Source of the DNA: Billgrantia kenyensis
GTDB taxonomy: Bacteria; Pseudomonadota; Gammaproteobacteria; Pseudomonadales; Halomonadaceae
Length of the DNA: 64,000 nt
Direction of reading: 5' to 3'
Assembly: GCF_013697085.1 (NCBI RefSeq)
Contig: NZ_JACEFT010000023.1
Span: 1-64,000, forward strand
In this document: in pieces, positions 34,188-46,422 of the stretch
Layout of the letters: the number at the start of each line of letters is the position of its first letter
Position numbering within the stretch: the first letter of the stretch is position 1
Translations under genes and position numbers: made by a program
Notes under the pieces: generated by a model
Databases searched by the model: none
Told to the model about the DNA's origin: nothing
The model's input: only the letters and a program-made list of their open reading frames with translations

Positions 34188-34305
34188 TTAGCAGATTACT
34201 GTCGGGTTGGCCGGCAGTGCTTATCCGGGCAACGCCAATCAGCCACCTAGCTTTCCTGTTCTCTCCCGGCCAGGTGCCTGATGCAACGGCTGTAGGAGCT
34301 ACTCT

Positions 34306-34767
34306 GTGGCAATCAAGGACGCTGCGCTGCATGCGCTGATCGAGCCGGTGGTCACCGCCATGGGATTCGAGCTCTGGGGCATCGATTATCGTCCCCAGGG
34401 CAAGCACTCCCGGCTGGTGATCTACATTGATCATGCCGATGGCGTGAGCGTGGATCACTGCGCCGACGTAAGCCGTCAGGTCAGCGCCGTGCTCGACGTC
34501 GAGGACCCCATTCCGGGCGAGTATCGCCTGGAGGTGTCGTCGCCGGGCATGGACCGTCCGCTGTTCACCCTCGACCAGTTCGCCCGCTACGCGGGTCATG
34601 ATGTGGCGCTGAAGCTGCGCGTTCCCTTCGATGGGCGGCGCAAGTTCCAGGGGCTGCTGGCTGGCATCGAGGCGGACGAAGTGCTGTTGCGGCTCGACGG
34701 CGAGGAATACTGCTTTCCCATCGAAAGCATCGATCAGGCGCGGGTAGTCCCGCGGTTCGAGGACTGA
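34306..34767 (+). CDS. rimP: ribosome maturation factor RimP
   Basis: Needed for 30S subunit maturation. The 153 residues contain [41 protein letters not shown]-type [14 protein letters not shown] and a C-terminal Sm-like barrel with the acidic end. The start is GTG at 34306, preceded by TAGGAG. First protein gene of the nusA-infB operon. Confidence 0.94.
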   Translation: MAIKDAALHALIEPVVTAMGFELWGIDYRPQGKHSRLVIYIDHADGVSVDHCADVSRQVSAVLDVEDPIPGEYRLEVSSPGMDRPLFTLDQFARYAGHDVALKLRVPFDGRRKFQGLLAGIEADEVLLRLDGEEYCFPIESIDQARVVPRFED

Positions 34768-34819
34768 GCGCAGAACCAGGTTCGGTGCACAAGAACAGGT
34801 TTTCTGGCGAGGCAAAGGC

Positions 34820-36313
34820 ATGAGTAAAGAAATTCTGACGGTCGTCGACGCGATCTCCAACGAGAAGGGCGTGCCCCGCGAAGTGATCTTCGAGGCCGTC
34901 GAGGCAGCGCTGGCCAGTGCGTCGCGCAAGCGTTTCGAGGGTCGCGAGGTCAGCGTGCGGGTACACATCGATCGTCAAACGGGCGACTACGAGACCTTCC
35001 GCCGCTGGGAAGTGGTTGAGGATGACGAGTTCGAGAACCCCGACGCCGAGATCAAGGAGTCCTTCGCCGCTCGACGCGAAACGCCGCTCAAGCTGGGCGA
35101 CGTCGTCGAGGAGCAGATCGAGAACGCTACCTTTGGCCGCATCGCTGCCCAGACCGCCAAGCAGGTGATCGTGCAGAAGGTGCGTGAGGCCGAGCGCGCC
35201 GAAGTGGTGCGTCAGTATGCCGAGCGCGAAGGCGATCTGGTCGCCGGCATCGTCAAGAAAACCACCCGTGACGGCCTGATCATCGACCTGGGCGACAACG
35301 CCGAGGCATTCCTGCCGCGCAGCGAAATGATTCCCGGCGAGCGCTACCGCATGAACGACCGGGTTCGCGCGCTGCTGGTCAAGGTCGATCCGGAGGCGCG
35401 CGGTGCTCAGCTGATCCTGTCGCGCACCTGCCCGGAGCTGATCATCGAGCTGTTCAAGATCGAGGTGCCGGAGATCGCCGAGCAGCTCATCGAGATCAAG
35501 GGTGCGGCGCGTGACCCGGGCTCCCGGGCCAAGATCGCGGTCAAGACCAACGACCGCCGCATCGATCCGGTCGGCGCCTGCGTCGGCATGCGCGGTTCCC
35601 GTGTCCAGGCCGTCTCGGGCGAACTGCAGAATGAGCGTGTCGATATCATCCTGTGGGACGACAATCCCGCCCAGCTCGTGATCAACGCCATGGCACCGGC
35701 GGACGTCGCCTCGATTCTGGTCGACGAGGATGCCCACGCAATGGACGTAGCCGTCGCCGAGGACAACCTGGCTCAGGCCATCGGCCGCAGCGGCCAGAAC
35801 GTACGCCTGGCGTCCGAGCTAACCGGCTGGCGCATCAACGTCATGACCGAGGGCGAGGCCGAAGACAAGCGCGAGCAGGAGATCGACAGCCTGGTCGAGA
35901 ATTTCATCCAGCATCTGGAGATCGAGGATGACCTCGCCCGGCTGCTGGTGGAGGAAGGTTTCACCACGCTGGAGGAAATCGCCTACGTGCCCCTCGAGGA
36001 GATGCTCGAGATCGAGGAGCTTGATGAAGAGCTCGTGGAAGAGCTGCGAGCCAGGGCCAAGGATGAGCTGTTGACGTTGGCCATTGCTTCCGAAGAGGAG
36101 CTGGATGGCGCTCAGCCGGCCGACGACTTGCTGGAAATGGACGGCATGGAGCGTCATCTGGCCTTCATCCTGGCCAGCCGGGGCATCGTCACCATGGAGG
36201 ACCTCGCCGAGCAGTCCGTCGACGATCTGATGGACATCGAGGACATGGACGAGGAGCGCGCTGCAGCACTGATCATGACTGCCCGTGCGCCCTGGTTCGA
36301 GAACGAACAGTAA
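34820..36313 (+). CDS. nusA: transcription termination/antitermination factor NusA
   Basis: Binds RNA polymerase and RNA to control pausing, termination and antitermination. The 497 residues have the polymerase-binding N domain (1-130), an S1 domain (about 135-200, [20 protein letters not shown] in part), KH1 and KH2 (about 230-345, [17 protein letters not shown] and [13 protein letters not shown]), and two C-terminal acidic helix-hairpin-helix repeats (about 365-425 and 440-495), as in E. coli. It is in the operon between rimP and infB. Confidence 0.97.
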   Translation: MSKEILTVVDAISNEKGVPREVIFEAVEAALASASRKRFEGREVSVRVHIDRQTGDYETFRRWEVVEDDEFENPDAEIKESFAARRETPLKLGDVVEEQIENATFGRIAAQTAKQVIVQKVREAERAEVVRQYAEREGDLVAGIVKKTTRDGLIIDLGDNAEAFLPRSEMIPGERYRMNDRVRALLVKVDPEARGAQLILSRTCPELIIELFKIEVPEIAEQLIEIKGAARDPGSRAKIAVKTNDRRIDPVGACVGMRGSRVQAVSGELQNERVDIILWDDNPAQLVINAMAPADVASILVDEDAHAMDVAVAEDNLAQAIGRSGQNVRLASELTGWRINVMTEGEAEDKREQEIDSLVENFIQHLEIEDDLARLLVEEGFTTLEEIAYVPLEEMLEIEELDEELVEELRARAKDELLTLAIASEEELDGAQPADDLLEMDGMERHLAFILASRGIVTMEDLAEQSVDDLMDIEDMDEERAAALIMTARAPWFENEQ

Positions 36314-36340
36314 ACGGGTCACGGGCTGAGGAGGGTCGAG

Positions 36341-38857
36341 ATGTCGGAAATGACCGTTAAAGATTTTGCAGCGAAGGTGGGCCGCGACGTGCCCCGCCTG
36401 CTGGAACAGATGAAAGAAGCCGGGCTCGAGCACAAGTCGGAGAGCGACGCCGTGTCCGAGGAGGACAAGCGCAAGCTGCTCGACTACCTGACCAAGAGCC
36501 ATGGCGGCACCGGGGCCGGTGCGCGCAACCGCATCACGCTGACGCGCAAGACCCGCAGCAAGATCAAGACCGGCGAGCGTGGCAAGACCATCGAGGTGCA
36601 GGTACGCAAGAAGCGTACCTACGTCAAGCGCGCCGAGGAGGAAGAGGCGCCCAAGCCGGAGCCGGCGGAAGAGGCCGGCCCGCGTCAGCTGGTTGGCGAC
36701 ATGGCCGATTCCCAGGCCAAGCGTGAGGCCGAGCAGGCAGAGCAAGCCGAGCGCCGCGCCGCCGAGCAGGCAGCCAGCGAAGAGGCAGCCAAGGCGGAAG
36801 CGGCCAAGGCCGCAGAGCCGGAAGTTCCGGTGCCCGAGCTGGAGGTGCCGGTGGAAGAACCGGTCGCCCAGCCCGAGCCACCCGCGCCGCCCAAGGAAGG
36901 CCGCACCGACCGCCGTACCGCGCCGCCCAAGAAGGCCTCGGCCAAGAAGGGCCGGCACGATCGCGACGACGATCGCGGCGACCGTGAAGAGCGCCGCCGT
37001 GGCAGCGGCAAGAAGGTCAAGCGCGCCGAGCGTCGCGGCGGACGTCGCAGTACCGGCCAGAGCGGTGGCGGCAAGCACGGCTTCCAGAAACCGACCCAGC
37101 CGATCGTGCGCGAGGTGTCGATTCCCGAATCGATCAGCGTCGCCGAACTGGCCGACAAGATGTCGATCAAGGCGAACGAGGTCATCAAGACCATGTTCAC
37201 CATGGGCGCGGCGGTGACCATCAACCAGACCATCGATCAGGACACCGCGGCCATCGTGGTCGAGGAGATGGGCCACAAGCCCAAGCTGATCAAGGATGAT
37301 GCGCTCGAGACCGAAATGCTCGAGGGTATCTCCTACGAGGGCGACGAGATCACCCGTTCGCCGGTGGTCACCGTGATGGGCCACGTCGACCACGGCAAGA
37401 CCTCGCTGCTCGACTACATCCGCAAGGCCAAGGTGGCCACCGGGGAAGCCGGCGGTATCACCCAGCACATCGGCGCCTACCACGTCGAGGATGAGCACGG
37501 CGGCGTGACCTTCCTCGATACCCCGGGTCACGCGGCGTTTACCGCCATGCGTGCCCGCGGTGCCAAGGCCACCGACGTGGTGATCCTGGTCGTGGCGGCC
37601 GACGACGGCGTGATGCCCCAGACCATCGAGGCGATCGAGCATTCCAAGGCGGCTGAAGTGCCCATCGTGGTTGCGGTCAACAAGATCGACAAGCCGGCGG
37701 CCGATCCGGACCGGGTCAAGAACGAGCTGTCCCAGCACGGCGTCATCTCCGAGGAGTGGGGCGGCGACACTCAGTTCGTTCACGTCTCGGCCAAGAGCGG
37801 CGAAGGCATCGAGGATCTGCTGGAAGCGATCCAGCTGGTCTCCGAGGTGCTCGAGCTCAAGGCGGTGCCGGAAGCGCCCGGCAAGGGCGTGGTGGTCGAG
37901 TCGCGTCTCGACAAGGGTCGCGGCCCGGTGGCTACCGTACTGGTGCAGAACGGCACGCTGAAGCGTGGTGACATCGTGCTTGCCGGCCTGCACTACGGCC
38001 GTGTGCGCGCGCTGACCAATGAGCTCGGCCAGCAGGTCGAATCGGTTGGTCCCGCCATGCCGGTGGAGATCCAGGGCCTCGACGGCACTCCGGATGCCGG
38101 TGACGACTTCATGGTCGTGGCTGACGAGAAGAAGGCCCGCGAGGTCGCCAACTTCCGTCAGGGCAAGTACCGCGAGGTACGCCTGGCCCGCCAGCAGAAG
38201 GCCAAGTTGGAGAACATGTTCAGCCAGATGGGCCAGGACGAGGTGGCCAAGGTCAACATCGTGCTCAAGGCCGACGTGCAGGGTTCTCTGGAAGCGATCA
38301 AGGGCGCCCTCGAGGAACTCTCCACCGACGAAGTGCAGGTGGCCGTGGTTTCCTCCGGCGTGGGCGGCATCACCGGGACCGATGCCAACCTGGCGCTGGC
38401 CTCCGAGGCCATCGTGGTCGGCTTCAACGTGCGTGCCGACGCCGCCGCCCGTGAGATCATCGAGCGTGAAGGGCTGGACCTGCGCTACTACAGCGTCATC
38501 TACCAGCTGATCGACGAGGTCAAGCAGGCCATGAGCGGCATGCTGGCACCGGAGTGGAAGGAAGAGATCGTCGGCGTGGCCGAGGTCCGTGACGTCTTCC
38601 GCGCGCCCAAGATCGGCGCCGTGGCCGGCTGTATGGTGGTCGAGGGTACCGTCTTCCGTAACAAGAAGATCCGCGTGCTGCGCGACAACGTGGTCATCTA
38701 CGAGGGCGAGCTCGAATCGCTGCGCCGCTTCAAGGACGACGTTCAGGAAGTACGCAGCGGCATGGAGTGCGGCATCGGCGTGAAGAACTACAACGACGTC
38801 CAGGTCGGCGACAAGATCGAGGTCTTCGACCAGGTCAAGGTCGAGCGGACGCTGTAA
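36341..38857 (+). CDS. infB: translation initiation factor IF-2
   Basis: GTPase that brings fMet-tRNA to the 30S subunit. The 838 residues have an N-terminal IF2N domain (1-50), a long basic and Ala/Glu-rich linker (about 95-245), a second IF2N domain (about 255-310), and the G domain with GHVDHGKTS (347-355), DTPGHAAF and NKIDKP. Domains II-IV follow, ending DQVKVERTL. It starts 27 bases after nusA with GAGGAGGG upstream. Internal starts producing shorter forms are possible but not evident. Confidence 0.98.
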   Translation: MSEMTVKDFAAKVGRDVPRLLEQMKEAGLEHKSESDAVSEEDKRKLLDYLTKSHGGTGAGARNRITLTRKTRSKIKTGERGKTIEVQVRKKRTYVKRAEEEEAPKPEPAEEAGPRQLVGDMADSQAKREAEQAEQAERRAAEQAASEEAAKAEAAKAAEPEVPVPELEVPVEEPVAQPEPPAPPKEGRTDRRTAPPKKASAKKGRHDRDDDRGDREERRRGSGKKVKRAERRGGRRSTGQSGGGKHGFQKPTQPIVREVSIPESISVAELADKMSIKANEVIKTMFTMGAAVTINQTIDQDTAAIVVEEMGHKPKLIKDDALETEMLEGISYEGDEITRSPVVTVMGHVDHGKTSLLDYIRKAKVATGEAGGITQHIGAYHVEDEHGGVTFLDTPGHAAFTAMRARGAKATDVVILVVAADDGVMPQTIEAIEHSKAAEVPIVVAVNKIDKPAADPDRVKNELSQHGVISEEWGGDTQFVHVSAKSGEGIEDLLEAIQLVSEVLELKAVPEAPGKGVVVESRLDKGRGPVATVLVQNGTLKRGDIVLAGLHYGRVRALTNELGQQVESVGPAMPVEIQGLDGTPDAGDDFMVVADEKKAREVANFRQGKYREVRLARQQKAKLENMFSQMGQDEVAKVNIVLKADVQGSLEAIKGALEELSTDEVQVAVVSSGVGGITGTDANLALASEAIVVGFNVRADAAAREIIEREGLDLRYYSVIYQLIDEVKQAMSGMLAPEWKEEIVGVAEVRDVFRAPKIGAVAGCMVVEGTVFRNKKIRVLRDNVVIYEGELESLRRFKDDVQEVRSGMECGIGVKNYNDVQVGDKIEVFDQVKVERTL

Positions 38858-38875
38858 TCGCAGCGGGAGTGGTAC

Positions 38876-39286
38876 ATGCGCGAGTTCAAGCGAACCGACC
38901 GGGTCGGCGACCAGCTGCAGAAGGAGCTGGCCGTGTTGATCCAGCGCGAGGTCAAGGACCCGCGCCTGGGCATGGTCACCGTCAGCGGGGTCACGGTCAG
39001 CCGTGACCTCGGCTATGCCGACGTCTACGTGACCCTGCTCGGCGAGGACAGCCCCGAGCGCATCAAGGAGAACCTCAAGGTCCTCAAGCAGGCGGCGGGC
39101 TTCTTGCGCAGCCAGATCGCCCGACGCATCAAGCTGCGCCACGTGCCGGAACTGCGCTTCCACTACGATGAAAGCGTGGTGCGCGGCCAGCGCCTCTCTT
39201 CGCTGATCGACGAGGCCGTGTCCAGCGACCGTGCACGTCACGGCGAGGAAGGGGCGGATGACGACGGCGAGGGAGAGCGCGGCTGA
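38876..39286 (+). CDS. rbfA: 30S ribosome-binding factor RbfA
   Basis: Late 30S maturation and cold-adaptation factor. The 136 residues start MREFKRTDRVGDQLQKELAV, followed by EVKDPRLGMVTVSGVTVS and the KH-like fold with RIKLRHVPELRFHYDES, and end in an acidic tail. It lies 18 bases after infB, and its stop overlaps the truB start by one base (TGATG). Confidence 0.95.
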   Translation: MREFKRTDRVGDQLQKELAVLIQREVKDPRLGMVTVSGVTVSRDLGYADVYVTLLGEDSPERIKENLKVLKQAAGFLRSQIARRIKLRHVPELRFHYDESVVRGQRLSSLIDEAVSSDRARHGEEGADDDGEGERG

Positions 39287-40203
39287 TGGCGCGTCGCCGC
39301 CGGGGGTTGCCGGTCGATGGCGTGCTGCTGCTCGACAAGCCCAAGGGTGCCTCGAGCAATCACGCCCTGCAGCGGGCTCGTCGCCTGCTGCAGGCGCAGA
39401 AGGCGGGCCATACCGGCACCCTGGATCCCATGGCAACCGGGCTGCTGCCGGTGTGCCTGGGCGAGGCGACCAAGTTCTCGGCGCACCTGCTCGAGGCCGA
39501 CAAGGTCTATCGCACCCGAGTGCAGCTCGGCGCGGTGACTGCCACCGGCGACGCCGAAGGCGAGGTGATCGAGCGCTGCGAAGTGCCGTCGCTTTCGGCC
39601 GAGGATGTCGAGCGGGTGCTGGAAGGCTTCCGTGGCGAGATCGAGCAGACGCCACCGATGTATTCGGCGCTCAAGCATCAGGGGCGCAAGCTCTACGAAC
39701 TGGCCCGCGAGGGCAAGAGCGTCGAGCGTGCAGTGCGCCGCGTGACGGTGTATGATGCGCGGCTGCTCGCCTTCGAAGGCGACGCCTTCGAGCTCGAGGT
39801 ACGCGTCAGCAAGGGCACCTACATCCGCACCCTGGCCGAGGATATCGGCAAAGCACTGGGCTGCGGGGCACATATCACCGCCCTGAGGCGGCTCGCCACC
39901 GGCCCCTTCGACAGCGAGGGCATGCTGCCCATCGAGGCGCTGGAAGCGTTGTCGGGCCAGGATGAGCGAGAGGCGGCGCTGCTGCCGGTCGACGTGCTGG
40001 TGGCGCATCTGCCGCGACTCGACGTCAGCGAGGCGGCAAGGCAGCGCCTGGTGCATGGCCAGGCGGCTAGCGTCGAGCGGCTCGAGGCGAACCTCGGCGA
40101 GCTGACAAGACTCTACTGTAAAGAGATCTTCATCGGTCTCGGCACGGTGACGGGGCCACAGGAAGTGGCTCCCAAGCGGCTGCTCAATACGGCAGCCGAT
40201 TGA
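39286..40203 (+). CDS. truB: tRNA pseudouridine-55 synthase TruB
   Basis: Makes pseudouridine 55 in the T loop of tRNAs. The 305 residues have [12 protein letters not shown], the catalytic Asp47 in [21 protein letters not shown] [18 protein letters not shown] and the C-terminal PUA-like extension. Translation is coupled to rbfA. The start of the next gene, rpsO, is 106 bases on. Confidence 0.96.
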   Translation: MARRRRGLPVDGVLLLDKPKGASSNHALQRARRLLQAQKAGHTGTLDPMATGLLPVCLGEATKFSAHLLEADKVYRTRVQLGAVTATGDAEGEVIERCEVPSLSAEDVERVLEGFRGEIEQTPPMYSALKHQGRKLYELAREGKSVERAVRRVTVYDARLLAFEGDAFELEVRVSKGTYIRTLAEDIGKALGCGAHITALRRLATGPFDSEGMLPIEALEALSGQDEREAALLPVDVLVAHLPRLDVSEAARQRLVHGQAASVERLEANLGELTRLYCKEIFIGLGTVTGPQEVAPKRLLNTAAD

Positions 40204-40309
40204 GGAAGCGCGATGCATCGCGGCTTCCGCAAGGAGAGACGCCCGAGACTGCAAATATGCGTGGTCTCACACATTCACGTTTCAGGCATATTGCTTACTG
40301 GAGAAACAG

Positions 40310-40579
40310 ATGGCACTTACCGCTGAACAGAAGGCCGAGATCGTCAAGGAATTCGGCCGTGGCGACAACGACACCGGTTCCCCCGAAGTTCAGGTGGCCC
40401 TGCTGAGCGCCAACATCGATGGCCTGCAGGATCACTTCAAGAGCAACAAGCAGGATCACCACTCCCGCCGTGGCCTGATCCGCATGGTCAACCAGCGCCG
40501 CAAGCTGCTGGACTACCTGAAGCGCAAGGATCTGTCGCGCTATCAGGCATTGATCCAGCGCCTCGGCCTGCGTCGCTAA
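40310..40579 (+). CDS. rpsO: 30S ribosomal protein S15
   Basis: Primary 16S rRNA-binding protein of the small subunit platform. The 89 residues are the standard length; [20 protein letters not shown] at the start, [11 protein letters not shown], the DHHSRRGL turn and the end RLGLRR are all typical. Self-regulation through its leader (40204-40309) is known in E. coli and possible here. A strong terminator follows. Confidence 0.98.
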   Translation: MALTAEQKAEIVKEFGRGDNDTGSPEVQVALLSANIDGLQDHFKSNKQDHHSRRGLIRMVNQRRKLLDYLKRKDLSRYQALIQRLGLRR

Positions 40580-40633
40580 GAAAAGGGTAATTCGTAACGC
40601 GAATTCCTCCTTTCCTTATGCTCACGGCGTGAC

Positions 40634-40664
40634 AACGGGCAGTCCCCTCAGGGGCTGCCCGTTT
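40634..40664 (+). terminator. terminator between rpsO and pnp
   Basis: AACGGGCAG (40634-40642) pairs with CTGCCCGTT (40655-40663), with an inner CCCC/GGGG extension, followed by TTT. Confidence 0.85.
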
Positions 40665-40778
40665 TGCGTTTTCAGAACGAAAGCGGTGGTATAGGTGGCT
40701 CTCGCGCGCGTCAACCCCTAAAATGGTCGCCGAGTCAAAACGACCCATACATGTAGAGAAAAGTTGAAGGAAGTCGCC

Positions 40779-42911
40779 GTGAATCCGGTAAAGAAAACGT
40801 TTCAGTACGGTCGCAGCACCGTCACCCTGGAAACCGGGCGCATTGCCCGCCAGGCCACCGGTGCCGTCTTGGTCACCATGGACGACACCGTGGTGCTGTG
40901 CACCGTGGTGGCGCGGAAGGAGGCCAACCCCAACCAGCCGTTCTTCCCGCTTTCCGTGCATTATCAGGAGAAGACCTACGCGGTCGGTAAGATTCCCGGT
41001 GGCTTCTTCAAGCGTGAGGGGCGTCCTACCGAGAAGGAGACCCTCACCTCGCGTCTGATCGATCGCCCCATCCGCCCGCTGTTCCCCAAGGGCTTCATGA
41101 ACGAGGTGCAGGTCATCTGTACGGTGCTCTCCACCGATCGCAACCATGACCCGGACATTGCCGCCATGCTCGGCACCTCCGCGGCGCTGGCGATCTCCGG
41201 CGTGCCGTTCAACGGGCCGATCGGCGCTGCCCGCGTTGGCTTCAACGAGGAGAAGGGCTACTTCCTCAACCCCACCGTGGAAGAGCTCAACGGCTCCGAG
41301 CTGGACATGGTCGTCGCCGGCACCGAGAAAGCCGTGCTGATGGTGGAGTCCGAGGCCCAGGAGCTGCTCGAGGACGAGATGCTGGGTGCCGTGCTCTACG
41401 GTCACCAGGAGATGCAGACCGCTATCGGCGCGATCAACGAGCTGGTCGCCGAAGCCGGCAAGCCTCGCTGGGACTGGCAGCCTCCGGCCGAGAATACCGC
41501 GCTCAAGCAGGCGATTGCCGCCGCCTTCGAGGCCAAGGTGGGCGAGGCCTACCGCATCACCGACAAGATGGCCCGCCAGGATGCGCTGGCTGACCTCAAG
41601 GCTCAGGCCGTTGAGCAGCTGGCCGGCGAGGAGGAAGGCCAGTTCGACGCCGACGAGGTCAAGGGCGCCTTCGCCAGCCTCGAGAAGCGAGTGGTGCGTG
41701 GCCGCGTGGTCAAGGGCGAGCCGCGTATCGACGGCCGTGACCAGAAGACCGTGCGCCCGCTGGCCATCGAGGTTGGCGGTCTGCCCAAGACCCACGGCTC
41801 GGCGATCTTCACCCGCGGCGAGACCCAGTCCATCGTCATCGCCACCCTGGGTACCCTGCGCGACGCTCAGCTGATCGAGTCGCTGGAAGGCGAGCGCAAG
41901 GACCGCTTCCTGCTGCACTACAACTTTCCCCCCTACAGCGTGGGCGAGGCTGGCTTCATGGGCGGCCCCAAGCGCCGCGAAATCGGCCACGGTCGCCTGG
42001 CGCGCCGCGGTGTGGAGGCGATGCTGCCCGACGAGGCGGACTTCCCCTACACCATTCGCGTGGTCTCCGAGATCACCGAGTCCAACGGTTCGAGCTCCAT
42101 GGCTTCCGTCTGCGGTGCCTCGCTGGCACTGATGGACGCCGGTGTGCCGATGAAGGCGCCGGTGGCCGGTATCGCCATGGGCCTGGTCAAGGATGAAAAC
42201 GGCTTCGCCGTGCTCACCGATATCCTGGGCGACGAGGACCACCTGGGCGACATGGACTTCAAGGTGGCGGGCAGCGCTGCCGGCGTTACCGCCCTGCAGA
42301 TGGACATCAAGATCGAGGGCATCAACGAGGAGATCATGGAGATCGCCCTGCAGCAGGCCAACGAGGCCCGCCTGCACATCCTCGAGCAGATGAATGCGGT
42401 CATCAGCCAGAGCCGCGCGGAAATCTCCGAGAATGCCCCCTCCATGGCTACCATCAAGATCGATCCGGAGAAGATCCGCGACGTCATCGGCAAGGGTGGC
42501 GCCACCATTCGCAAGATCTGCGAAGACACTGGCGCCTCCATCGACCTCGACGACGACGGCACCGTGCGCATCTATGCCGAGGACAAGGTGGCGGCCAAGA
42601 AGGCCATCGATACCGTGCTGGCGATCACCGCCGAAGCCGAGATCGGCAAGCTCTATCGTGGCAAGGTGGTGCGCATCGCCGACTTCGGCGCCTTCGTCAA
42701 CATCATGCCCGGCACCGACGGTCTGGTGCACATCTCGCAGATCGTGCCCGAGCGCGTCAACGACGTGCGTGACTTCCTCAACGAGGGTGACGAGGTGGTG
42801 GTCAAGGTGCTCGACATCGACAACCGCAACCGCGTGAAGCTCACCATCAAGGAGATCACGCCGGAGGAGAAGGCCGCCTTCGAGGCCGCCGAGGCCGAGA
42901 CCGCGCTGTAA
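40779..42911 (+). CDS. pnp: polyribonucleotide nucleotidyltransferase (PNPase)
   Basis: Phosphorolytic 3'-5' exoribonuclease and degradosome subunit. The 710 residues contain two RNase PH domains (about 12-140 and 320-460), a helical linker, a KH domain (about 555-610, with [11 protein letters not shown]) and an S1 domain (about 620-690). I choose GTG at 40779 with AAGGAAG upstream; it gives the family's start [13 protein letters not shown] at 40764 is the alternative. The 16-bp hairpin downstream ends the operon. Confidence 0.97.
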   Translation: MNPVKKTFQYGRSTVTLETGRIARQATGAVLVTMDDTVVLCTVVARKEANPNQPFFPLSVHYQEKTYAVGKIPGGFFKREGRPTEKETLTSRLIDRPIRPLFPKGFMNEVQVICTVLSTDRNHDPDIAAMLGTSAALAISGVPFNGPIGAARVGFNEEKGYFLNPTVEELNGSELDMVVAGTEKAVLMVESEAQELLEDEMLGAVLYGHQEMQTAIGAINELVAEAGKPRWDWQPPAENTALKQAIAAAFEAKVGEAYRITDKMARQDALADLKAQAVEQLAGEEEGQFDADEVKGAFASLEKRVVRGRVVKGEPRIDGRDQKTVRPLAIEVGGLPKTHGSAIFTRGETQSIVIATLGTLRDAQLIESLEGERKDRFLLHYNFPPYSVGEAGFMGGPKRREIGHGRLARRGVEAMLPDEADFPYTIRVVSEITESNGSSSMASVCGASLALMDAGVPMKAPVAGIAMGLVKDENGFAVLTDILGDEDHLGDMDFKVAGSAAGVTALQMDIKIEGINEEIMEIALQQANEARLHILEQMNAVISQSRAEISENAPSMATIKIDPEKIRDVIGKGGATIRKICEDTGASIDLDDDGTVRIYAEDKVAAKKAIDTVLAITAEAEIGKLYRGKVVRIADFGAFVNIMPGTDGLVHISQIVPERVNDVRDFLNEGDEVVVKVLDIDNRNRVKLTIKEITPEEKAAFEAAEAETAL

Positions 42912-42934
42912 GCCTCACTCGACGCCGCAACGCG

Positions 42935-42973
42935 AACCGCCCCCATGGCCTGCTGGCCATGGGGGCGGTTTTG
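42935..42973. terminator. bidirectional terminator between pnp and thiolase
   Basis: A perfect 16-bp stem, AACCGCCCCCATGGCC (42935-42950) with its complement at 42955-42970, loop TGCT, then TTG. It separates convergent genes. Confidence 0.88.
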
Positions 42974-42987
42974 TTGGCGCCGCGGCT

Positions 42988-44163
42988 TTACCTTTCGATT
43001 GCCAGGGCAACGCCTTGGCCACCGCCAATACACAGCGTGGCCAGGCCTTTCTTGGCGTCGCGGGCGATCATCTCGTGCAGCAGGGTGATCAGTACGCGAC
43101 AGCCGGAGGCACCGATGGGGTGTCCAAGCGCGATGGCGCCGCCATTGACGTTGACCTTGGAAACGTCCCAGCCGAGCTCCTTGTTGACCGACAGCGCCTG
43201 GGCGGCGAAGGCCTCGTTGGCCTCGATCAGGTCGAGGTCGTCCAGGCTCCAGCCGGCCTTTTCCAGGCAGCGGCGGGTAGCCGGAGCCGGGCCGATGCCC
43301 ATGATCGCCGGATCGACGCCAGCGTTGCTGTAGGCGGCGATACGCGCCAGCGGCTCGAGGCCGAGCTGCTTGGCCTTGTCGGCGGAGCAGATCATCACCA
43401 CGGCGGCGCCGTCGTTGATCGAGGAGGCGTTGCCGGCGGTGATGGTGCCGTCCTTCTTGAAGGCAGGACGCATGCCGGCGAGCTTGTCGGCGCTCACTTC
43501 GCGGGGGTTCTCGTCGGTGTCGAAGACTACCGGGTCGCCCTTGCGCTGGGGAATTTCGACCGGAACGATCTGTCCCTTGAACTTGCCGTCGCGGATGGCG
43601 GCAGCCGCTTTCTGCTGGGAGGCAGCGGCGAACTCGTCCATGGCCTCACGAGTAATGCTGTACTTCTCGGCCAGATTCTCGGCGGTGATGCCCATGTGAT
43701 AGTTGTTGAAGGCGTCCCACAGGCCGTCGTGGACCATGGTGTCGACGGCCTTCCAGTCACCCATGCGCTGGCCGTTGCGTGAGTTGGGCAGCACGTGAGG
43801 CGAGGCCGACATGTTTTCCTGGCCGCCGGCCAGGATCAGCTCGGCGTCGCCGCAGCGAATCGCCTGGGTAGCCAGGTGCAGGGCCTTGAGGCCCGAGCCG
43901 CACACCTTGTTGATGGTCATGGCAGGCACGACGGCGGGCAGGCCGGCCTTGATAGAGGCCTGACGCGCGGGGTTCTGGCCTACGCCGGCCGTCAGTACCT
44001 GGCCGAGCAGCACTTCATCGACCTGATCGGCGGAGACGCCGGTAGAGGCCAGAATGTCCTTGATCACCAGCGCACCGAGGTCGCTGGCGGGAATGCCGGC
44101 CAGCGATCCACCAAAGGCGCCGATGGCGGTTCTGCGAGCGGCAACGATCACCACGTCTTGCAT
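42988..44163 (-). CDS. acetyl-CoA C-acetyltransferase (thiolase II)
   Basis: Condenses two acetyl-CoA to acetoacetyl-CoA, or the reverse; the usual first step to polyhydroxybutyrate in Halomonas-like bacteria. The 391 residues have the acylated nucleophile Cys88 in [11 protein letters not shown], the NEAFAAQ loop, [14 protein letters not shown] with the catalytic His, and CIGGGQG with the second Cys. Size and motifs fit biosynthetic PhaA/AtoB rather than FadA. The ATG at 44163 is the family's start. No phaB or phaC lies next to it. Confidence 0.93.
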   Translation of the reverse strand: MQDVVIVAARRTAIGAFGGSLAGIPASDLGALVIKDILASTGVSADQVDEVLLGQVLTAGVGQNPARQASIKAGLPAVVPAMTINKVCGSGLKALHLATQAIRCGDAELILAGGQENMSASPHVLPNSRNGQRMGDWKAVDTMVHDGLWDAFNNYHMGITAENLAEKYSITREAMDEFAAASQQKAAAAIRDGKFKGQIVPVEIPQRKGDPVVFDTDENPREVSADKLAGMRPAFKKDGTITAGNASSINDGAAVVMICSADKAKQLGLEPLARIAAYSNAGVDPAIMGIGPAPATRRCLEKAGWSLDDLDLIEANEAFAAQALSVNKELGWDVSKVNVNGGAIALGHPIGASGCRVLITLLHEMIARDAKKGLATLCIGGGQGVALAIER

Positions 44164-44281
44164 AGGAACTCTCCTGATTCGTTCACTGACGGTAACTGGG
44201 TCAGCATAGGCGACGATTGTGCGCTGCGGCAATGCTCCCATGAGGTAACAGCAGGCCGGCGTTTCGTCGCCATGTGGCCGA

Positions 44282-44662
44282 TCAGGCGAGCTGGACGGGA
44301 ATGGCGTTGCTGGTATGGCTGACGACGTTGCCTTCCTGCAGATAGACGAGGCTTGGCTGATGACTCTCCAGTTCGGCCTCGCTGTAATGAGCATAGCTGC
44401 AAATGATCACCCGGTCGCCGGGACCGGCCAGGTGAGCGGCAGCGCCGTTGATCGAGATCACGCGCGATCCTTCTTCGGCACGAATGGCATAGGTGGTGAA
44501 GCGCTGGCCGTTCTCGACGTTGTAGATCTGGATCTGTTCATTCTCTCGAATGCCGGACATATCCAGCAGTTCTCCGTCGATGGCACAAGAGCCTTCGTAA
44601 TTGAGCACGGCATGAGTGACACGGGCCATGTGCAGCTTGGCCTTGAGCATGACGGTGAACAT
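44282..44662 (-). CDS. panD: aspartate 1-decarboxylase
   Basis: Pyruvoyl enzyme that makes beta-alanine from aspartate for pantothenate. The 126 residues contain the self-cleavage site Gly24-Ser25 in NYEGSCAID, with Ser25 becoming the pyruvoyl group, [19 protein letters not shown] split around residue 55, and NGAAAH. Length equals E. coli PanD. It is last in the panB-panC-panD cluster, 35 bases after panC. Confidence 0.96.
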   Translation of the reverse strand: MFTVMLKAKLHMARVTHAVLNYEGSCAIDGELLDMSGIRENEQIQIYNVENGQRFTTYAIRAEEGSRVISINGAAAHLAGPGDRVIICSYAHYSEAELESHQPSLVYLQEGNVVSHTSNAIPVQLA

Positions 44663-44697
44663 GCGGGTGTTTCCTCCGGGTTACGATGAGCGCCGCC

Positions 44698-45546
44698 TCA
44701 GCGCGGCAGGGTCAGGGTCAGGTTGTCGATGAGTCGCGTATTGCCCAGCCGAGCGGCGGCGAGCAATACGGCCTCTCGGGTAAGGTCGGTCACCGCCCCC
44801 AGGTCCGCTGCACGCAATTCCAGATAGTCGGGTTCGAAACCGGCCTGACGCAGTCGGGTCAGGCCCGACTCGAGGGTCGCCTCCACCGGGTCGCCGGCCT
44901 CGAGGGAGTATCGCAGTGAGGCGAGTGTGCGCTGCAGTTCCGGTGCTGCCGAGCGCTCCTCCGGGGTGAGGTAGCCATTGCGTGACGACAGGGCCAGGCC
45001 ATCCTCGGCGCGCACGATCGGCACGCCGACGATCTCGATGGGGAGGTGAAGATCTATCACCATCTTGCGGATCACGGCCAGCTGCTGGTAATCCTTCTCG
45101 CCGAAGCAGGCGATGTCGGGCTGTACCAGATTGAACAGAATGCTCACCACGGTGGAGACACCATCGAAGTGTCCGGGGCGGGAGCCGCCGCACAGCCCCT
45201 CGCTGACAGCGGGAACGCATACCCGGGTCTGCTCGCCAAGCCCACGCGGGTAGAGGGTGGCCACGGTTGGCGCGAACAGCAGGTCGCAGCCGGCGGCCTC
45301 GAGCTTGGCCTGGTCCTCTTCCAGGGTGCGGGGGTAGGCATCGAGGTCTTCGCTGGGCCCGAACTGCAGCGGGTTGACGAAGACGGTCGCCACGACCACG
45401 TCGGCGTGTCGGCGGGCGGTCTCCACCAGCGCTAGGTGGCCATCGTGGAGGTTGCCCATGGTCGGCACCAGCCCGATGCGCAGCCCCTGGCGACGGTGTT
45501 CGCCCAGGGTCTCACGCAGCGCGGGGATATCTCGCAGAGTACGCAT
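44698..45546 (-). CDS. panC: pantoate-beta-alanine ligase (pantothenate synthetase)
   Basis: Joins pantoate and beta-alanine with ATP to give pantothenate. The 282 residues have the HIGH-like ATP motif in [12 protein letters not shown] (about 31-42), [20 protein letters not shown] in part, FGEKDYQQL and the KMSKS-like SSRNGYL. It is 20 bases after panB and 35 before panD, so the three genes form one operon. Confidence 0.97.
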   Translation of the reverse strand: MRTLRDIPALRETLGEHRRQGLRIGLVPTMGNLHDGHLALVETARRHADVVVATVFVNPLQFGPSEDLDAYPRTLEEDQAKLEAAGCDLLFAPTVATLYPRGLGEQTRVCVPAVSEGLCGGSRPGHFDGVSTVVSILFNLVQPDIACFGEKDYQQLAVIRKMVIDLHLPIEIVGVPIVRAEDGLALSSRNGYLTPEERSAAPELQRTLASLRYSLEAGDPVEATLESGLTRLRQAGFEPDYLELRAADLGAVTDLTREAVLLAAARLGNTRLIDNLTLTLPR

Positions 45547-45566
45547 CAGCGGACCTCCTGGCGGAA

Positions 45567-46358
45567 CTAGAAACTATGCTCCTCGGTCGGGAAGCGGCGC
45601 GCCTTGACGTCCTCATGGTAGCGGCGGAATGCACCGGCTATATCGTCGGCCTCGGCCATGTAGTTCTTGACGAAGCGCGGCGTACGCCCATGGGTGACGC
45701 CCAGCACATCGTGCATGACCAGAATCTGGCCGTCGGTGTCGGGACCGGCGCCGATTCCTATCACCGGCACGTCCAGGGCCTCGGTGATGGCCCGGCCGAG
45801 GCTTGCCGGCACGCACTCCAGCAGGATCACCGAGGCGCCGGCCTCGACCAGAGTGCGCGCGTCCTCGAGGATCTGCGCGGCGCGTTCGGCATCGCGTCCT
45901 TGCACCTTGTAGCCGCCGAGCTGATAGACGGTCTGCGGTGTCAATCCCAGGTGCGCGCAGACCGGCACGCCGCGACGGGTCAGCTCACGAATGCCGTCGG
46001 CCATCCAGGCTTCGCCTTCCACCTTGACCAGCTCGGCGCCGGCGCGCATCAGCTCGGCGGCGTCATCGAGCATGCGCTCGGTAGTGGCATTGCTCATGAA
46101 CGGCAGGTCGACCATCAGTAGGCTTCGGCCCTTGGCGCGTGCCACGCAGCGGGTGTGGTAGCAGATGTCCTCGAGGGTCACCGGCAACGTGCTGTCGTGC
46201 CCCTGCAACACCATGCCGAGGGAATCGCCGACGAGCAGCACCTCGATACCCGCATCGGCGGCGGTGCGAGCGAAGGAGGCGTCATAGGCGGTCAGGCAAC
46301 TGAAGGTTTCGCCCGCGCGCTTGTAGGCTTGCAGTGTGCTTAGCGTGACGGTTTTCAT
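45567..46358 (-). CDS. panB: 3-methyl-2-oxobutanoate hydroxymethyltransferase
   Basis: First dedicated step of pantothenate synthesis, adding a hydroxymethyl group from methylene-tetrahydrofolate to ketoisovalerate. The 263 residues have [20 protein letters not shown], the metal-binding [18 protein letters not shown], the catalytic EGE motif (VKVEGEAW) and the [17 protein letters not shown] stretch near the end. It leads the panBCD genes. A dyad with TGTTACC/GGTAACA arms lies directly upstream (46423-46459). Confidence 0.97.
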   Translation of the reverse strand: MKTVTLSTLQAYKRAGETFSCLTAYDASFARTAADAGIEVLLVGDSLGMVLQGHDSTLPVTLEDICYHTRCVARAKGRSLLMVDLPFMSNATTERMLDDAAELMRAGAELVKVEGEAWMADGIRELTRRGVPVCAHLGLTPQTVYQLGGYKVQGRDAERAAQILEDARTLVEAGASVILLECVPASLGRAITEALDVPVIGIGAGPDTDGQILVMHDVLGVTHGRTPRFVKNYMAEADDIAGAFRRYHEDVKARRFPTEEHSF

Positions 46359-46422
46359 GGCGTGCTCTCATCTTGTCTCGGGCGAGCGGCTTGAGGCCGC
46401 TGTCACCGGTGCTGGGCGTGAT

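Noticed and set aside
35819-39655. 1278-codon minus-strand frame across nusA, infB, rbfA and truB
   Set aside because: It spans four recognisable plus-strand genes, has no family features and no ribosome site; a codon-bias shadow.
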